The notes beneath the pieces were generated by a model. The model was not told where the DNA came from. It saw only the letters and a program-made list of their open reading frames with translations, and ran no database searches. 64,000 nucleotides of DNA. It comes from an uncultured Burkholderiaceae bacterium (GTDB taxonomy: Bacteria > Pseudomonadota > Gammaproteobacteria > Burkholderiales > Burkholderiaceae_B). The position numbers and the translations under genes were made by a program. Each line of letters starts with the position of its first letter. Position 1 is the stretch's first letter. Positions 17,359-25,271 of this stretch are shown here, in pieces. Where the stretch lies: positions 113,490 through 177,489 of the forward strand of contig CAKSZL010000006.1 in assembly GCA_934525625.1 (NCBI GenBank), in the 5' to 3' direction.

Positions 17359-18183
17359 ATGCTTGCATCCCGCTTCGGTTCCCTTTCCCCGGTGCTGCGC
17401 AGCGACCGCCCGCTATCGGACGATCAGATCAGGGCCGTGGTTCCGTCCATCTATGCCGATGCGCCACACGAAAGCCGTTCAGAACGCTATAGCTACATCC
17501 CCACGGCGGCGGTGCTGACGGAACTACGGAAAGAAGGTTTTGAGCCCTTCATGGTGACGCAGACCCGAGTACGCAATGAAGACCGGCGCGAACACACCAA
17601 GCACCTGATTCGCCTGCGCCATGCCAATCAGGTCAATGACAGCATTGCCAACGAAATCATCCTCTTGAACTCGCACGATGGTACGAGCAGTTATCAGATG
17701 CTCGGTGGAGCCTTCCGATTTGTCTGCGCAAATGGCCTTGTATGCGGCGATACCGTGGCCGATGTGCGTATTCCGCATAAGGGCGATATTACCGGGCAGG
17801 TTATCGAAGGCGCGTTCGAGGTATTGGACGGTTTCGAGCGAGTGCGGGAATCCCGCGAAGCCATGCAGGCCATCACGCTTGACGACGGCGAAGCCCACCT
17901 TCTCGCCCGCGCCGCGCTGGCCCTGAAATACGACGACCCGGACAAGCCCGCGCCCATCACCGAAAGCCAGATTCTGATGCCGCGCCGCTATGACGACCGC
18001 CGCCCCGATTTGTGGATGACTTTCAATCGTCTGCAAGAAAACCTCACCAAAGGCGGTTTGCGTGGCCGCAGCGCCAACGGTCGCCGCCAAAGCACCCGAG
18101 CGGTGCAAGGCATTGATTCCGACATTCGTCTGAACCGTTCCCTGTGGCTGCTGGCCGAGGGTATGCGCCAGTTGAAAGCCTGA
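17359..18183 (+). CDS. DUF932-domain ICE backbone protein
   Basis: A 274-residue DUF932 protein (YKYIPT-like segment RYSYIPTAAVLTELRKEGFEPF, then RHTKHLIRLRH, GGAFRFVCANGLVCGD). DUF932 is widespread in ICEs and large plasmids, usually next to ParB-like and DUF736 genes as here; some members are related to plasmid/phage accessory proteins, but no activity is established. ATG 17359 has an AGGAGA site 7 bp upstream; longer frames into the leader are not supported. Likely co-transcribed with the ParB-like gene 83 bp downstream. Confidence 0.85.
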   Translation: MLASRFGSLSPVLRSDRPLSDDQIRAVVPSIYADAPHESRSERYSYIPTAAVLTELRKEGFEPFMVTQTRVRNEDRREHTKHLIRLRHANQVNDSIANEIILLNSHDGTSSYQMLGGAFRFVCANGLVCGDTVADVRIPHKGDITGQVIEGAFEVLDGFERVRESREAMQAITLDDGEAHLLARAALALKYDDPDKPAPITESQILMPRRYDDRRPDLWMTFNRLQENLTKGGLRGRSANGRRQSTRAVQGIDSDIRLNRSLWLLAEGMRQLKA

Positions 18184-18266
18184 TTCCCCTTGCGCGGCAG
18201 GGGCAGGCAGCGACCCTTGCCGCGTCTTTCATGGCTGCAATTCACAAACTCATAGGAGTGTTCACC

Positions 18267-20276
18267 ATGAACGCGATCAACCACACCGAAAGCCAAGCTA
18301 TCGACACGGTCAACGCCGTCACCGACACCATTACCCCGGAACAGAACCTGATACGGGTACCGCTGGCGCGGTTGCGACCGTCCAAGCGCAACGTGCGCAA
18401 GACGGCGGGCCAGTCCATTGATGCGCTGGCCGAGAGCATCGCCCGCGTGGGGCTGCTGCAAAACCTCACCGTCATTCTGGCCCGCGACGGCGAGCATTAC
18501 GACGTCGTGGCCGGTGGCCGCAGGCTGGCCGCGTTGAAACTGCTGTCCAAGACCCGGCGTATCCCGAAGGATTGGGAAGTGCCATGCCTGCTGGTGATGG
18601 ATGCCAACGCCCGCACCGTGAGCCTGACCGAAAACGTGCAGCGCGAAGCCATGCACCCCGCAGACCAGTTTGAAGCGTTCGCCGCACTGGTCAAGGAAGG
18701 CCGGCCGATTGAAGACATAGCAGCGGATTTTTCCGTCACCCCGCTGGTGGTGCAGCGCCGCTTGAAGTTGGCGAATGTCTCGCCGCGCCTGCTGGCAGAT
18801 TATCGGGCCGATGCCGTGAACCTCGATCAGTTGATGGCCCTTGCTATCACAGACGATCATGCGGCACAAAACGCTGCGTACTATGACGCTCCCGAATGGC
18901 AGCGCAGCCCCCATGCCTTGCGTGATCGCCTGACGGAAAGGGAAATTGACGCGGGCCACGCGCTGGTGCGTTTCGTGGGGCTGGACGCCTACGAAGCCGC
19001 GGGCGGCGGCATTCGCCGTGACTTGTTCGCGCAGGACGATAGCGGCGTGTATGTGACCGATGCCGCGCTCTTGGAAACGCTGGTGCGCGAGAAGCTGGAC
19101 GGCCACGCCGCCGAAGTGAAGGCCGAGGGTTGGGCATGGGTGGATGCCGCGCCCGCCGCCACCTACGCTGATCTGCAAGCCTTCCAGCGCGCCCCGCGTG
19201 AGCCGCGCAATCCCACCAAACGGGAAAGCGAGCGCATGGACAAGCTGGAAACCAAAATGCAGACCATCGGTGAAGCCATTGATGCGGCGTCGGAAGAGGA
19301 CGACGAGGAAAAGGCCGATGCCTTGCAGGAGGAAGGCGACCGCGTGGGCCAGCAGTTGCAGGCGCTGGAAAACCGTTTGCTGGATTACGCCCCGAACGTC
19401 AAAGCCGCCGCCGGAGCCATCGTCACGCTGGACAGGCAAGGCCAGATTGTCGTGCATCGCGGTCTGATGCGCGAAGCCGAAGCAAAGGCACTGCGCACCT
19501 TGGAACGGCTGCGCCAAGGCTTCAGCGGTGAAGACGGCGTGAACGACAACGACGGCGAGGACGACGAGCAGCCCAAGGCCGTTTCCATGTCCGACCGGCT
19601 GGCGCAACGCTTGAGCGCCCACCGCACCGCCGCGCTGCAAATCGAACTGGCCCGCCATCCGCAAGCGGCCTTGGCCGCCGTGGTGCATGGCATGGTGCAG
19701 ACGGTCTTACTGCATGATCGTTATCATCGTGATGGCTTACCGCTGGAAATACGCTTGACCGTGCAAGACCGGCTGGAAAGCCTGGCCCCGGATTGGCCCG
19801 AATCGCCCGCCGCCGTGGCGCTGGCCGAACTGCAAAAAGCCGTAGGCGAGGACTTGCCGCAGGACAGCGCCGATCTGTTTGCCGTCTTGCTGGCAAAGCC
19901 GCAGGATGAACTGGTGCGGCTGCTGGCGGTATGCGCGGCGGCAAGCGTGGACGTCATCACTCCCCGCGCCAGCCCGCATCAACCCGGCGCGGAACTGGCG
20001 CAGGCCGTGGGGCTGGACATGGCGGCATGGTGGCAGCCCACCGCCGAGGGTTATTTCAAGCATGTGTCCAAGGCCGTGATTCTTGAAGCCGTGGGCGAGT
20101 TTGCGCCGGAGCATGTCAACCGGCTGGCGAAGCTGAAAAAGGCCGACATGGCCAGCGAAGCCGAACGATTGGTGCAAGTGTCGGGGTGGATGCCCGCCAT
20201 CTTCCGGGTGGAAGCCTCGCAGGATGCCACTACTGAAACCGACACCGACGAAACCGCTGATGCAGTAGCCGCGTAA
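18267..20276 (+). CDS. ParB/RepB/Spo0J-family partition-like protein
   Basis: A long (669-residue) ParB-type protein. The N-terminal ParB/sulfiredoxin-like domain is clear (LIRVPLARLRPSKRNVRKT, AESIARVGLLQNLTV, VVAGGRRLAALKLL, TENVQREAMHPADQFEAF), followed by an HTH (IEDIAADFSVTPLVVQRRLKL). A long C-terminal extension includes an acidic, coiled-coil-like part (SEEDDEEKADALQEEGD). Typical of ICE ParB proteins, which are about twice the length of chromosomal ParB. It presumably binds element DNA for maintenance; the cognate ParA is encoded 6 kb away at 26409, so the pairing is inferred. Confidence 0.88.
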   Translation: MNAINHTESQAIDTVNAVTDTITPEQNLIRVPLARLRPSKRNVRKTAGQSIDALAESIARVGLLQNLTVILARDGEHYDVVAGGRRLAALKLLSKTRRIPKDWEVPCLLVMDANARTVSLTENVQREAMHPADQFEAFAALVKEGRPIEDIAADFSVTPLVVQRRLKLANVSPRLLADYRADAVNLDQLMALAITDDHAAQNAAYYDAPEWQRSPHALRDRLTEREIDAGHALVRFVGLDAYEAAGGGIRRDLFAQDDSGVYVTDAALLETLVREKLDGHAAEVKAEGWAWVDAAPAATYADLQAFQRAPREPRNPTKRESERMDKLETKMQTIGEAIDAASEEDDEEKADALQEEGDRVGQQLQALENRLLDYAPNVKAAAGAIVTLDRQGQIVVHRGLMREAEAKALRTLERLRQGFSGEDGVNDNDGEDDEQPKAVSMSDRLAQRLSAHRTAALQIELARHPQAALAAVVHGMVQTVLLHDRYHRDGLPLEIRLTVQDRLESLAPDWPESPAAVALAELQKAVGEDLPQDSADLFAVLLAKPQDELVRLLAVCAAASVDVITPRASPHQPGAELAQAVGLDMAAWWQPTAEGYFKHVSKAVILEAVGEFAPEHVNRLAKLKKADMASEAERLVQVSGWMPAIFRVEASQDATTETDTDETADAVAA

Positions 20277-20291
20277 GCGTTGTCTCCCACT

Positions 20292-20526
20292 ATGCCCCGG
20301 CCTGCCGCCGGGGCATGTTCTCACCGGCTGCAAGTATTCCGATAGCTGTTTTTTGCGAACGCCGGACGGCTTGCCGGCCCATCGAAGGCCGCACAAGCCG
20401 GCCCGCCGCGCCCCGATGTGACCGGGGCGCGGCGGGTCAACACTAACCCCAAAAATGGAAATGTTCGTACCAACGCGCTGCATCGCGCTGGTGCGGACAT
20501 TTAGCGTGCGCCGCACTGCGGCGCAT
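20292..20526. repeat. Cluster of four strong hairpins after parB
   Basis: Within 235 bp there are four near-perfect inverted repeats: ATGCCCCGGC/GCCGGGGCAT with 5-nt loop (20292-20316); a 14-bp perfect stem CCCGCCGCGCCCCG with 7-nt loop (20402-20436); an 18-bp arm pair with a few G-U/mismatch positions (20460-20477 and 20484-20501); and TGCGCCGC-ACT-GCGGCGCA (about 20506-20524). None is followed by a T-run, so they are not ordinary terminators. They may be a structured RNA, a single-strand origin or a protein-binding locus. Confidence 0.6.
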
Positions 20527-20670
20527 TGCACACCACATCAACATTGGGTGCGGCGGTGCCACACCAGTCTCAAAGGCAAAAAGCCAATTCCACTCGGCTG
20601 CGAATCGTTGTACTGATATTCACGATATACATAGCCCTTGCCCCCGCTACGACAGGGGACGTGGCGTTCA

Positions 20671-20688
20671 CTACGCGATGCGCCTCAT
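20671..20688 (-). pseudogene. First five codons of a RelE/ParE-type toxin (rest deleted)
   Basis: On the minus strand an ATG overlaps the antitoxin stop (ATGA) and reads M-R-R-I-A then TAG. Toxins paired with this antitoxin type begin similarly, so the sequence appears to be the decapitated start of the toxin, with unrelated DNA joined after five codons. Inference from operon geometry and N-terminal resemblance. Confidence 0.45.
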
Positions 20689-20873
20689 GGCTTGCCGGTG
20701 CCTGAACACCTTTGTCGTTTCGTCGCCAAATGCTCACGCACCTGATGAACTGACAGTGCCCGCTCGGGCGCGGCCTTCAGCGCCTGGGCGGCTGGGACCA
20801 CCTGCTCACGCAACCAGGTTTCCGTCGCTATTTCGTCCGGCAAGCTAAAAGCTGAATCGTCGGTCGAGTGCAT
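20685..20873 (-). CDS. Orphan stability-determinant-like antitoxin
   Basis: A 62-residue protein (FSLPDEIATETWLREQVVPAAQALKAAPERALSVHQVREHL) of the small antitoxins often annotated as stability determinants, which partner RelE/ParE toxins. A perfect palindrome lies just upstream, as expected for self-repression. The partner toxin is reduced to five codons, so it is an antitoxin without a working toxin. Such a protein could still neutralise a related toxin elsewhere. Family call is from sequence resemblance. Confidence 0.6.
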   Translation of the reverse strand: MHSTDDSAFSLPDEIATETWLREQVVPAAQALKAAPERALSVHQVREHLATKRQRCSGTGKP

Positions 20874-20895
20874 GATCGGCTCTCCGTCAAAGAGG

Positions 20896-20912
20896 GTAGG
20901 ATTTAATCCTAC
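20896..20912. promoter_or_regulatory. Palindromic operator of the antitoxin gene
   Basis: GTAGGAT-TTA-ATCCTAC is a perfect 7-3-7 dyad, 23 bp upstream of the antitoxin start. On the plus strand it is followed by CGTTTTTT, so it could also be a weak terminator. Confidence 0.55.
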
Positions 20913-21666
20913 GTTTTTTGAATGCGATACACAAACCGATCAATCCACGCATAGCCCGTCGTGTGGCCATCGAGCGAACTTGATGCGGCCCATCGTCAGC
21001 CATCCAGGTGGGTGGCACAGGCATAAGCTGCTTAACTTATAGAGATTCGCCGCACTGATGTCGATCAGTGATTCGCGACGCGCAAGGAACATCAGGCACG
21101 CCCGGTAAAACCGGGCATGCGGGCAGCCAGTACGCCGCGCCGCGCCCAGGCAGGTTGCCGCTATCCCCCTCATCCACGACCCTGGCACCTATGGCGTACC
21201 GATCACGGCACGTCCAGACCGAGGCGGCGACCCGCCGACCTTGCTCCATGCGGCATCCCAACTTCCCGACCTCCACCATGCCGCCGTCTTGCCCCTGCCA
21301 TTGGCCGGAATACCGATATGACGATGCGCCAGCGAACCGTATCCTTACAGACCGTCCTGACCATGAGCGAGCCTGCCACGATGCGCTCCGGTCATGTCCG
21401 GCCCATGCGGCCTTGTTTTGTGAATCCTGGCTTCGGCACGTCTACCCGGCATACCGCGCCGGGCCGACTCGGGCTGATGCGGCGCAACCGGCTATCGCAA
21501 CGATTTTCCCCTGCGCGTACCGCGCATTCCTCGCGAGACAAAATCGCCGCGTTCGCCGGTCGTCCACTGCGTTTCCGCCCAAGGGTGCGCCGCGCCCGAC
21601 CTTCACCTGATCGGAGTCACACAAGGACGCGATGGGCGCGGACTTGCAACCTCAAGGAGCTTCACA
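20913..21666. other. Long GC-rich leader upstream of DUF736 gene
   Basis: About 750 bp with no gene I can support. Open frames here lack ribosome sites and have unnatural, arginine/proline-heavy composition. A strong hairpin is present at 21096-21120: GCACGCCCGGT-AAA-ACCGGGCATGC, an 11-bp stem with one G-U pair. Similar long leaders precede the DUF932 gene. Confidence 0.5.
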
Positions 21667-21975
21667 ATGGCTAATATCGGCACTTTCACCGCTCAGGACA
21701 ACGGCTACACCGGCACGGTTCGCACGCTGACGCTGAACGTCAAGGTCAAATTCATTCCGAACGAGAAGGACAGCGACAAGTCGCCCGATTACCGCATCGT
21801 GGTGGGGGGTTATGAGATAGGAGCCGCATGGCGCAAGGTCTCCAAGCAAGATCGTCCCTATCTCTCGGTCACGCTCGATGACCCGTCGTTCCCGGCCACC
21901 ATCTACGCTAGGCTGATCGAGAACGAGGCGGGTGGCTTCGACCTCATCTGGTCGCGTCCGGCCAAGGCGAACTAA
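21667..21975 (+). CDS. DUF736-family ICE protein
   Basis: A 102-residue DUF736 protein ([31 protein letters not shown]...) with the conserved GTF ... G.I.TL start and SPDYRI core. These small proteins are near-universal in Tn4371-like and related ICEs, but their role is unknown. A good AAGGAG site precedes ATG 21667. Highly conserved and useful as an ICE marker. Confidence 0.9.
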   Translation: MANIGTFTAQDNGYTGTVRTLTLNVKVKFIPNEKDSDKSPDYRIVVGGYEIGAAWRKVSKQDRPYLSVTLDDPSFPATIYARLIENEAGGFDLIWSRPAKAN

Positions 21976-22077
21976 GGTCGCCCGCACGCCCGGTTCGCTG
22001 GGCGTGCCCAAACGCCCCCTGCTTGTTGCCAAGTTACTGAATCAACGTGCTTCTGTTGGGGCAGCGCTATGCGTACA

Positions 22078-22920
22078 TTAGGTGGTCAGCGCCGATTTCA
22101 AATAGTTGACGAACGATGTACACGACAACAGAAAGTATTTGGCGTCGGCCTGGTTCAAGTCAGGTTCTTCCAGCATGGCATGGCGGATACCATGCTCATT
22201 GCTTGTGTAGCCATACAGCTTTAGGAACCCATCCTTGAGGGCGGCATGCAGTCTGCCGTTCTTCTCCAATACCTTCAATGCTTCGCCAAGCGTGGCCTTG
22301 TCATTGCCTGATGCCACCTTTGCCATCGCTTCTACGGCAGATATGGATTCCTTGATCGAGTTCCGATAGTCGGGTTGGTGCCGATCGGCAAGGAGTTCCA
22401 GTGCGCGGCGAAGATGTGCCGTGATGGGCGCGAACCGCGTGTCAGTCAGCGCGTCTTCCAGCATCTCTAGCTCTTGCTCGTCATTGATGTCAACCAGCTT
22501 ACCTTCGATGAAGCGATAGGCTGAGAACTCTTGAGACAGAATGTGATTCAGGTATTTAGGAAGTTCCGGCGTTTCTTTGTTCCAGATCCGAGCAACGAAC
22601 TCGATGAAATCGTAGACCTCATTCCATGAGGCAGCGAAGAAATACTTTCGAATTTCCTCAAAAATTCTGCTACTCCGATTCCCCAACTCAACAAAGCCAG
22701 GGCGTTCGTCGACCGGCCGTTTAAAGTAATAGGCCCAAACGAGCCAACTGAAATCCTCTATCTTCGGCTGGCCATAATGGCTCTGCATAAAACCGTCCGA
22801 ATCCCACACGATGGCATGCAGAGTATTCCACAGTGCGGCGCGCAACTCGTCCGACATGACATCGACCTGAATGGTTTCTCGAACTGGTTTTAGGCCGCGA
22901 CGCTCACTGAATGATTTCAT
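22078..22920 (-). CDS. AbiJ_NTD4-domain protein, probable abortive-infection factor
   Basis: A 280-residue minus-strand protein starting MKSFSERRGLKPVRETIQVDVMSDELR-type, the hallmark of the AbiJ N-terminal domain 4 family (residues ~1-130), followed by a HEPN-like helical C-terminal part (HLRRALELLADRHQPDYRNSIKESISAVEAMAKVASG). Related genes act in abortive infection, with HEPN parts being candidate RNases. It sits between backbone genes DUF736 and DUF2958, oriented against them, with an XRE regulator just upstream in the same direction, so it is inserted cargo. Phage specificity is unknown. Confidence 0.72.
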   Translation of the reverse strand: MKSFSERRGLKPVRETIQVDVMSDELRAALWNTLHAIVWDSDGFMQSHYGQPKIEDFSWLVWAYYFKRPVDERPGFVELGNRSSRIFEEIRKYFFAASWNEVYDFIEFVARIWNKETPELPKYLNHILSQEFSAYRFIEGKLVDINDEQELEMLEDALTDTRFAPITAHLRRALELLADRHQPDYRNSIKESISAVEAMAKVASGNDKATLGEALKVLEKNGRLHAALKDGFLKLYGYTSNEHGIRHAMLEEPDLNQADAKYFLLSCTSFVNYLKSALTT

Positions 22921-22951
22921 GGTTGGGTGGTCAAAGGGGAGGATGGGTACG

Positions 22952-23245
22952 CTACTTTACGGGTTTTTCAGAGGGAAGAATGTCATGCACCTCTTCGCAT
23001 ATTTGCGCCAATAATTGTTCTGTATGCACGCCTTCATGGGCATACGCCAGTGTGAGCAAGGTCAATGGATGGATCTGCATCACTTCGCACAGCTCGGCCA
23101 GCTTATTCAGCGTCGGGCTTTTCAAGCCTCGCTCCAAGGTGCTCAGGTAGGTGCGGCTGGACACGTCGGAGAACGCTTCCTGGCTCAAGCCGCGCGCGGC
23201 GCGCACGGTTTTGATCGCCTGTCCAAGATTGTGTTCTTGCGCCAT
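22952..23245 (-). CDS. XRE-family HTH regulator
   Basis: A 97-residue Cro/CI-type repressor: LGQAIKTVRAARGLSQEAFSDVSSRTYLSTLERGLKSPTLNKLAELCEVMQI is a canonical HTH_XRE. It is transcribed just upstream of the AbiJ_NTD4 gene (31-bp gap), so it probably controls that gene. A repeated CTATAG element lies upstream of its start and is a likely operator. Confidence 0.85.
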   Translation of the reverse strand: MAQEHNLGQAIKTVRAARGLSQEAFSDVSSRTYLSTLERGLKSPTLNKLAELCEVMQIHPLTLLTLAYAHEGVHTEQLLAQICEEVHDILPSEKPVK

Positions 23246-23287
23246 CCGCGTGCCATCCTCAAAATAAAGAATGACACCCGATAGACT

Positions 23288-23309
23288 TCTATAGGACTAC
23301 AATCTATAG
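23288..23309. promoter_or_regulatory. Paired TCTATAG sites, probable XRE operator
   Basis: TCTATAG occurs at 23288-23294 and again at 23303-23309 (15-bp period), 43 bp upstream of the XRE gene start. Each contains the palindrome CTATAG. Repressor operators of this family often show such spaced half-sites. Confidence 0.45.
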
Positions 23310-23333
23310 TGTTCAATGTGGACGGTGGGCAGT

Positions 23334-23412
23334 CGGTTTTACGGATGTGCGATTTGCCGCTTTTACGTAAAACCGCCAATACGCTACGGCGATTCCACGT
23401 CAAAGCGTAAAA
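23334..23412. repeat. Cluster of TTTTACG/CGTAAAA repeats
   Basis: CGGTTTTACG at 23334-23343 and its exact complement CGTAAAACCG at 23366-23375 bracket a second TTTTACG (23361-23367), and another inverse copy CGTAAAA lies at 23406-23412. The arrangement upstream of the DUF2958 gene resembles a binding array for a partition or replication protein, or a promoter operator. Function is inferred only. Confidence 0.45.
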
Positions 23413-23535
23413 GCGGGCTTACAATTCGTCGTAAAGCCGGTTTGCCGCCGATGCGTCGCGCTGTACCGTCATGAACGATGCGTACAGTGCCCACCTTAGC
23501 GATGCGCAACTCTCCGTCCTGGCTTGGAGGTTCCC

Positions 23536-23883
23536 ATGCCGCTGCTGACTGACGTGCAACAGGCGCAACTGCTGGCCCACGGCCAGCGGCGCGCCCAAGA
23601 CCCGGAATTTGACCCCTTGCCGGTGGTTAAGCTCTACACGCCCGATGCCGGGGTGGTCTGGCTGCTGGCCTTTGCCTACCCGGACGACCCGGCCCGCCTG
23701 CACGCTCTGTGCGACGCTAATACTGGCTTTCCCCAACTGACCGATATTCGTCTGGACGAACTCGAAGCCATCCATGGGCCGAACGGCTATCCCGTGGCCG
23801 TGGATACGGGTTTCGTGGCGACACGCACCTTGTCCGACTATGCCGCCCGGGCCACCGCCCTGGGTGCTTATATCGAGGAGTAG
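23536..23883 (+). CDS. DUF2958-family ICE protein
   Basis: A 115-residue DUF2958 protein (MPLLTDVQQAQLLAHGQ...PLPVVKLYTPDAGVVWLLAFAYPDDPARLHALCD...GFPQLTDIRLDELEAIHG). Common in the ICE backbone beside DUF736 and DUF2285 genes; no function is known. The ATG at 23536 is preferred; a TTG four codons upstream is inside the ribosome site (TTGGAGG). Confidence 0.88.
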   Translation: MPLLTDVQQAQLLAHGQRRAQDPEFDPLPVVKLYTPDAGVVWLLAFAYPDDPARLHALCDANTGFPQLTDIRLDELEAIHGPNGYPVAVDTGFVATRTLSDYAARATALGAYIEE

Positions 23884-24012
23884 CGCCACAGGCTTACAAA
23901 GCCCGGACGCTACACCTTCCGCATGTTTCTGGCCGGCGGCGCCCACTGCCCGCCGTTCATTCCCCCACACCTATTTCCGGGGTCTGGGGCGTTGTTGCGG
24001 GAGGAAGGGCAA

Positions 24013-24840
24013 ATGGCTCACTCGACTCAGGCCGTGTCGTGGCAGGCAACGGCCGCCTATCTCTACGTGCTGCGGCTGGATGCCACGGATCTGGCGTGGG
24101 AATACCTGCGCCGCCACCCCGACTATCGGGTGTGCTGGCGCAACGCTGATCGCCAGACCACCAAGGCCGTATCCGCCTGGGGGCTGGCGCGGTTGGAAAA
24201 CCCCACCCTGGACGCACGGCAGGCGCACCCCATCTGGGATGCGCACCTGCCGGTGTTGCTGCACCTGCGGGCAGCGCATCCGTCGGAATGGTTGACAGAT
24301 GAAATGGTGGATGCCGATGCCGATTCGGATGTGGGCCTGAACCTCTGGCACATCCCAGGCCGCAAAGACCTGTCCGTGCTCCCTGATGGCCTTGCCTTGC
24401 AGGCCCGCGACGGGGCGCGTTGCCTGCGTGTCCGGCTCGACGCCGGTGTACTCGCCGGCGCACCCGCACAATGCGTCGTGCCGCTCGATACCCGTCTTCA
24501 CGCGCAAGCGGCGCTGCTGGCCACACACGCAGCCCAGCTCGCGCCGCGCCGGGCGCCTGCCGTGCGGCGGGCGTTCCGGGCGAAGGCGGACGCCGTGCGC
24601 GTCAGCCAAGCCAGCCTGCGCCATCTGCGCGCCTTGCAGGCGCTCGACGGCGTGCGGGCCGGCGCATCCCAGCGCATGATCGCCGAAGTGCTCTACGGCG
24701 CCGACCGGGTGCGTGAGGAATGGTACGCCGACAGCGCGCTGCGGGCGCAACTGCGCCACAGCCTTGCACGCGCCTTGGCGCTGATGCGCGGCGGCTACCT
24801 GGGCTTGGCCGGGCTGCGCCACGCCGCGCCCGACGAGTAG
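24013..24840 (+). CDS. DUF6499/DUF2285 transcriptional-regulator-like protein
   Basis: A 275-residue protein with an N-terminal DUF6499-type segment (LRLDATDLAWEYLRRHPDYRVCW) and a C-terminal DUF2285 domain (LRHLRALQALDGVRAGASQRMIAEVLYGADRVREEWYADSALRAQLRHSLARALALMRGGYLGL). DUF2285 proteins of ICEs are thought to be DNA-binding activators of transfer genes, by analogy with the FseA/QseM systems of ICEMlSym. The start ATG 24013 follows GAGGAAGGG. Confidence 0.85.
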   Translation: MAHSTQAVSWQATAAYLYVLRLDATDLAWEYLRRHPDYRVCWRNADRQTTKAVSAWGLARLENPTLDARQAHPIWDAHLPVLLHLRAAHPSEWLTDEMVDADADSDVGLNLWHIPGRKDLSVLPDGLALQARDGARCLRVRLDAGVLAGAPAQCVVPLDTRLHAQAALLATHAAQLAPRRAPAVRRAFRAKADAVRVSQASLRHLRALQALDGVRAGASQRMIAEVLYGADRVREEWYADSALRAQLRHSLARALALMRGGYLGLAGLRHAAPDE

Positions 24841-24965
24841 ATGCTCAACAGGGAGAAAAACTTACCCCCTCAATCTTTCTCCCTTCCGGCTGCGTCACCC
24901 TCTGACCAGACTGTCTCCAGACGGCGGGAATTGTCCCGCCCGCGCATTGCACCGCTGGAGGCAGC

Positions 24966-25247
24966 ATGGCCACGTTCCCCGTATCCCCGTCTACCCCGTC
25001 CGCGTCCGGGTTTACCGCCACGGCGGCGACGCCAGCGCGCTACCTGACCAATAGCGAAGCGGCCGACTACCTGCGCCTGTCGCCGCGCACGCTGGAAAAG
25101 CAGCGTGTGCTGGGCGGCGGGCCGCGTTTTCGCAAGTTCGGCCGGCGCGTGCTCTATGCGGTGGCCGACCTGGACGCCTGGGCCGATGGCCGCAGCTACG
25201 CCATGACCTCCGACCCCGAGTATCTGGATCGGCACGCCGGCCGCTGA
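24966..25247 (+). CDS. Helix-turn-helix excisionase/AlpA-like DNA-binding protein
   Basis: A 93-residue protein with a MerR/excisionase HTH (YLTNSEAADYLRLSPRTLEKQRVLGGGPRFRKFGRRVLYAVADLDAW). In Tn4371-like elements this gene sits directly before repA and is likely a regulator of replication/transfer rather than the recombination excisionase. The ATG at 24966 follows TGGAGG. Another AlpA-like frame lies at 63811. Confidence 0.85.
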   Translation: MATFPVSPSTPSASGFTATAATPARYLTNSEAADYLRLSPRTLEKQRVLGGGPRFRKFGRRVLYAVADLDAWADGRSYAMTSDPEYLDRHAGR

Positions 25248-25271
25248 CGGCCGAACGCACGGGGAACGGAC

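Noticed and set aside
21068..21674. Two long frames upstream of DUF736
   Set aside because: Arg/Pro/Ala-rich, no ribosome site, and they overlap each other and a strong hairpin; likely shadows of GC-rich leader.
23774..24295. 173-residue frame overlapping DUF2958 and DUF2285
   Set aside because: It overlaps two well-supported genes in another frame and has Pro/Arg/Trp-rich composition.
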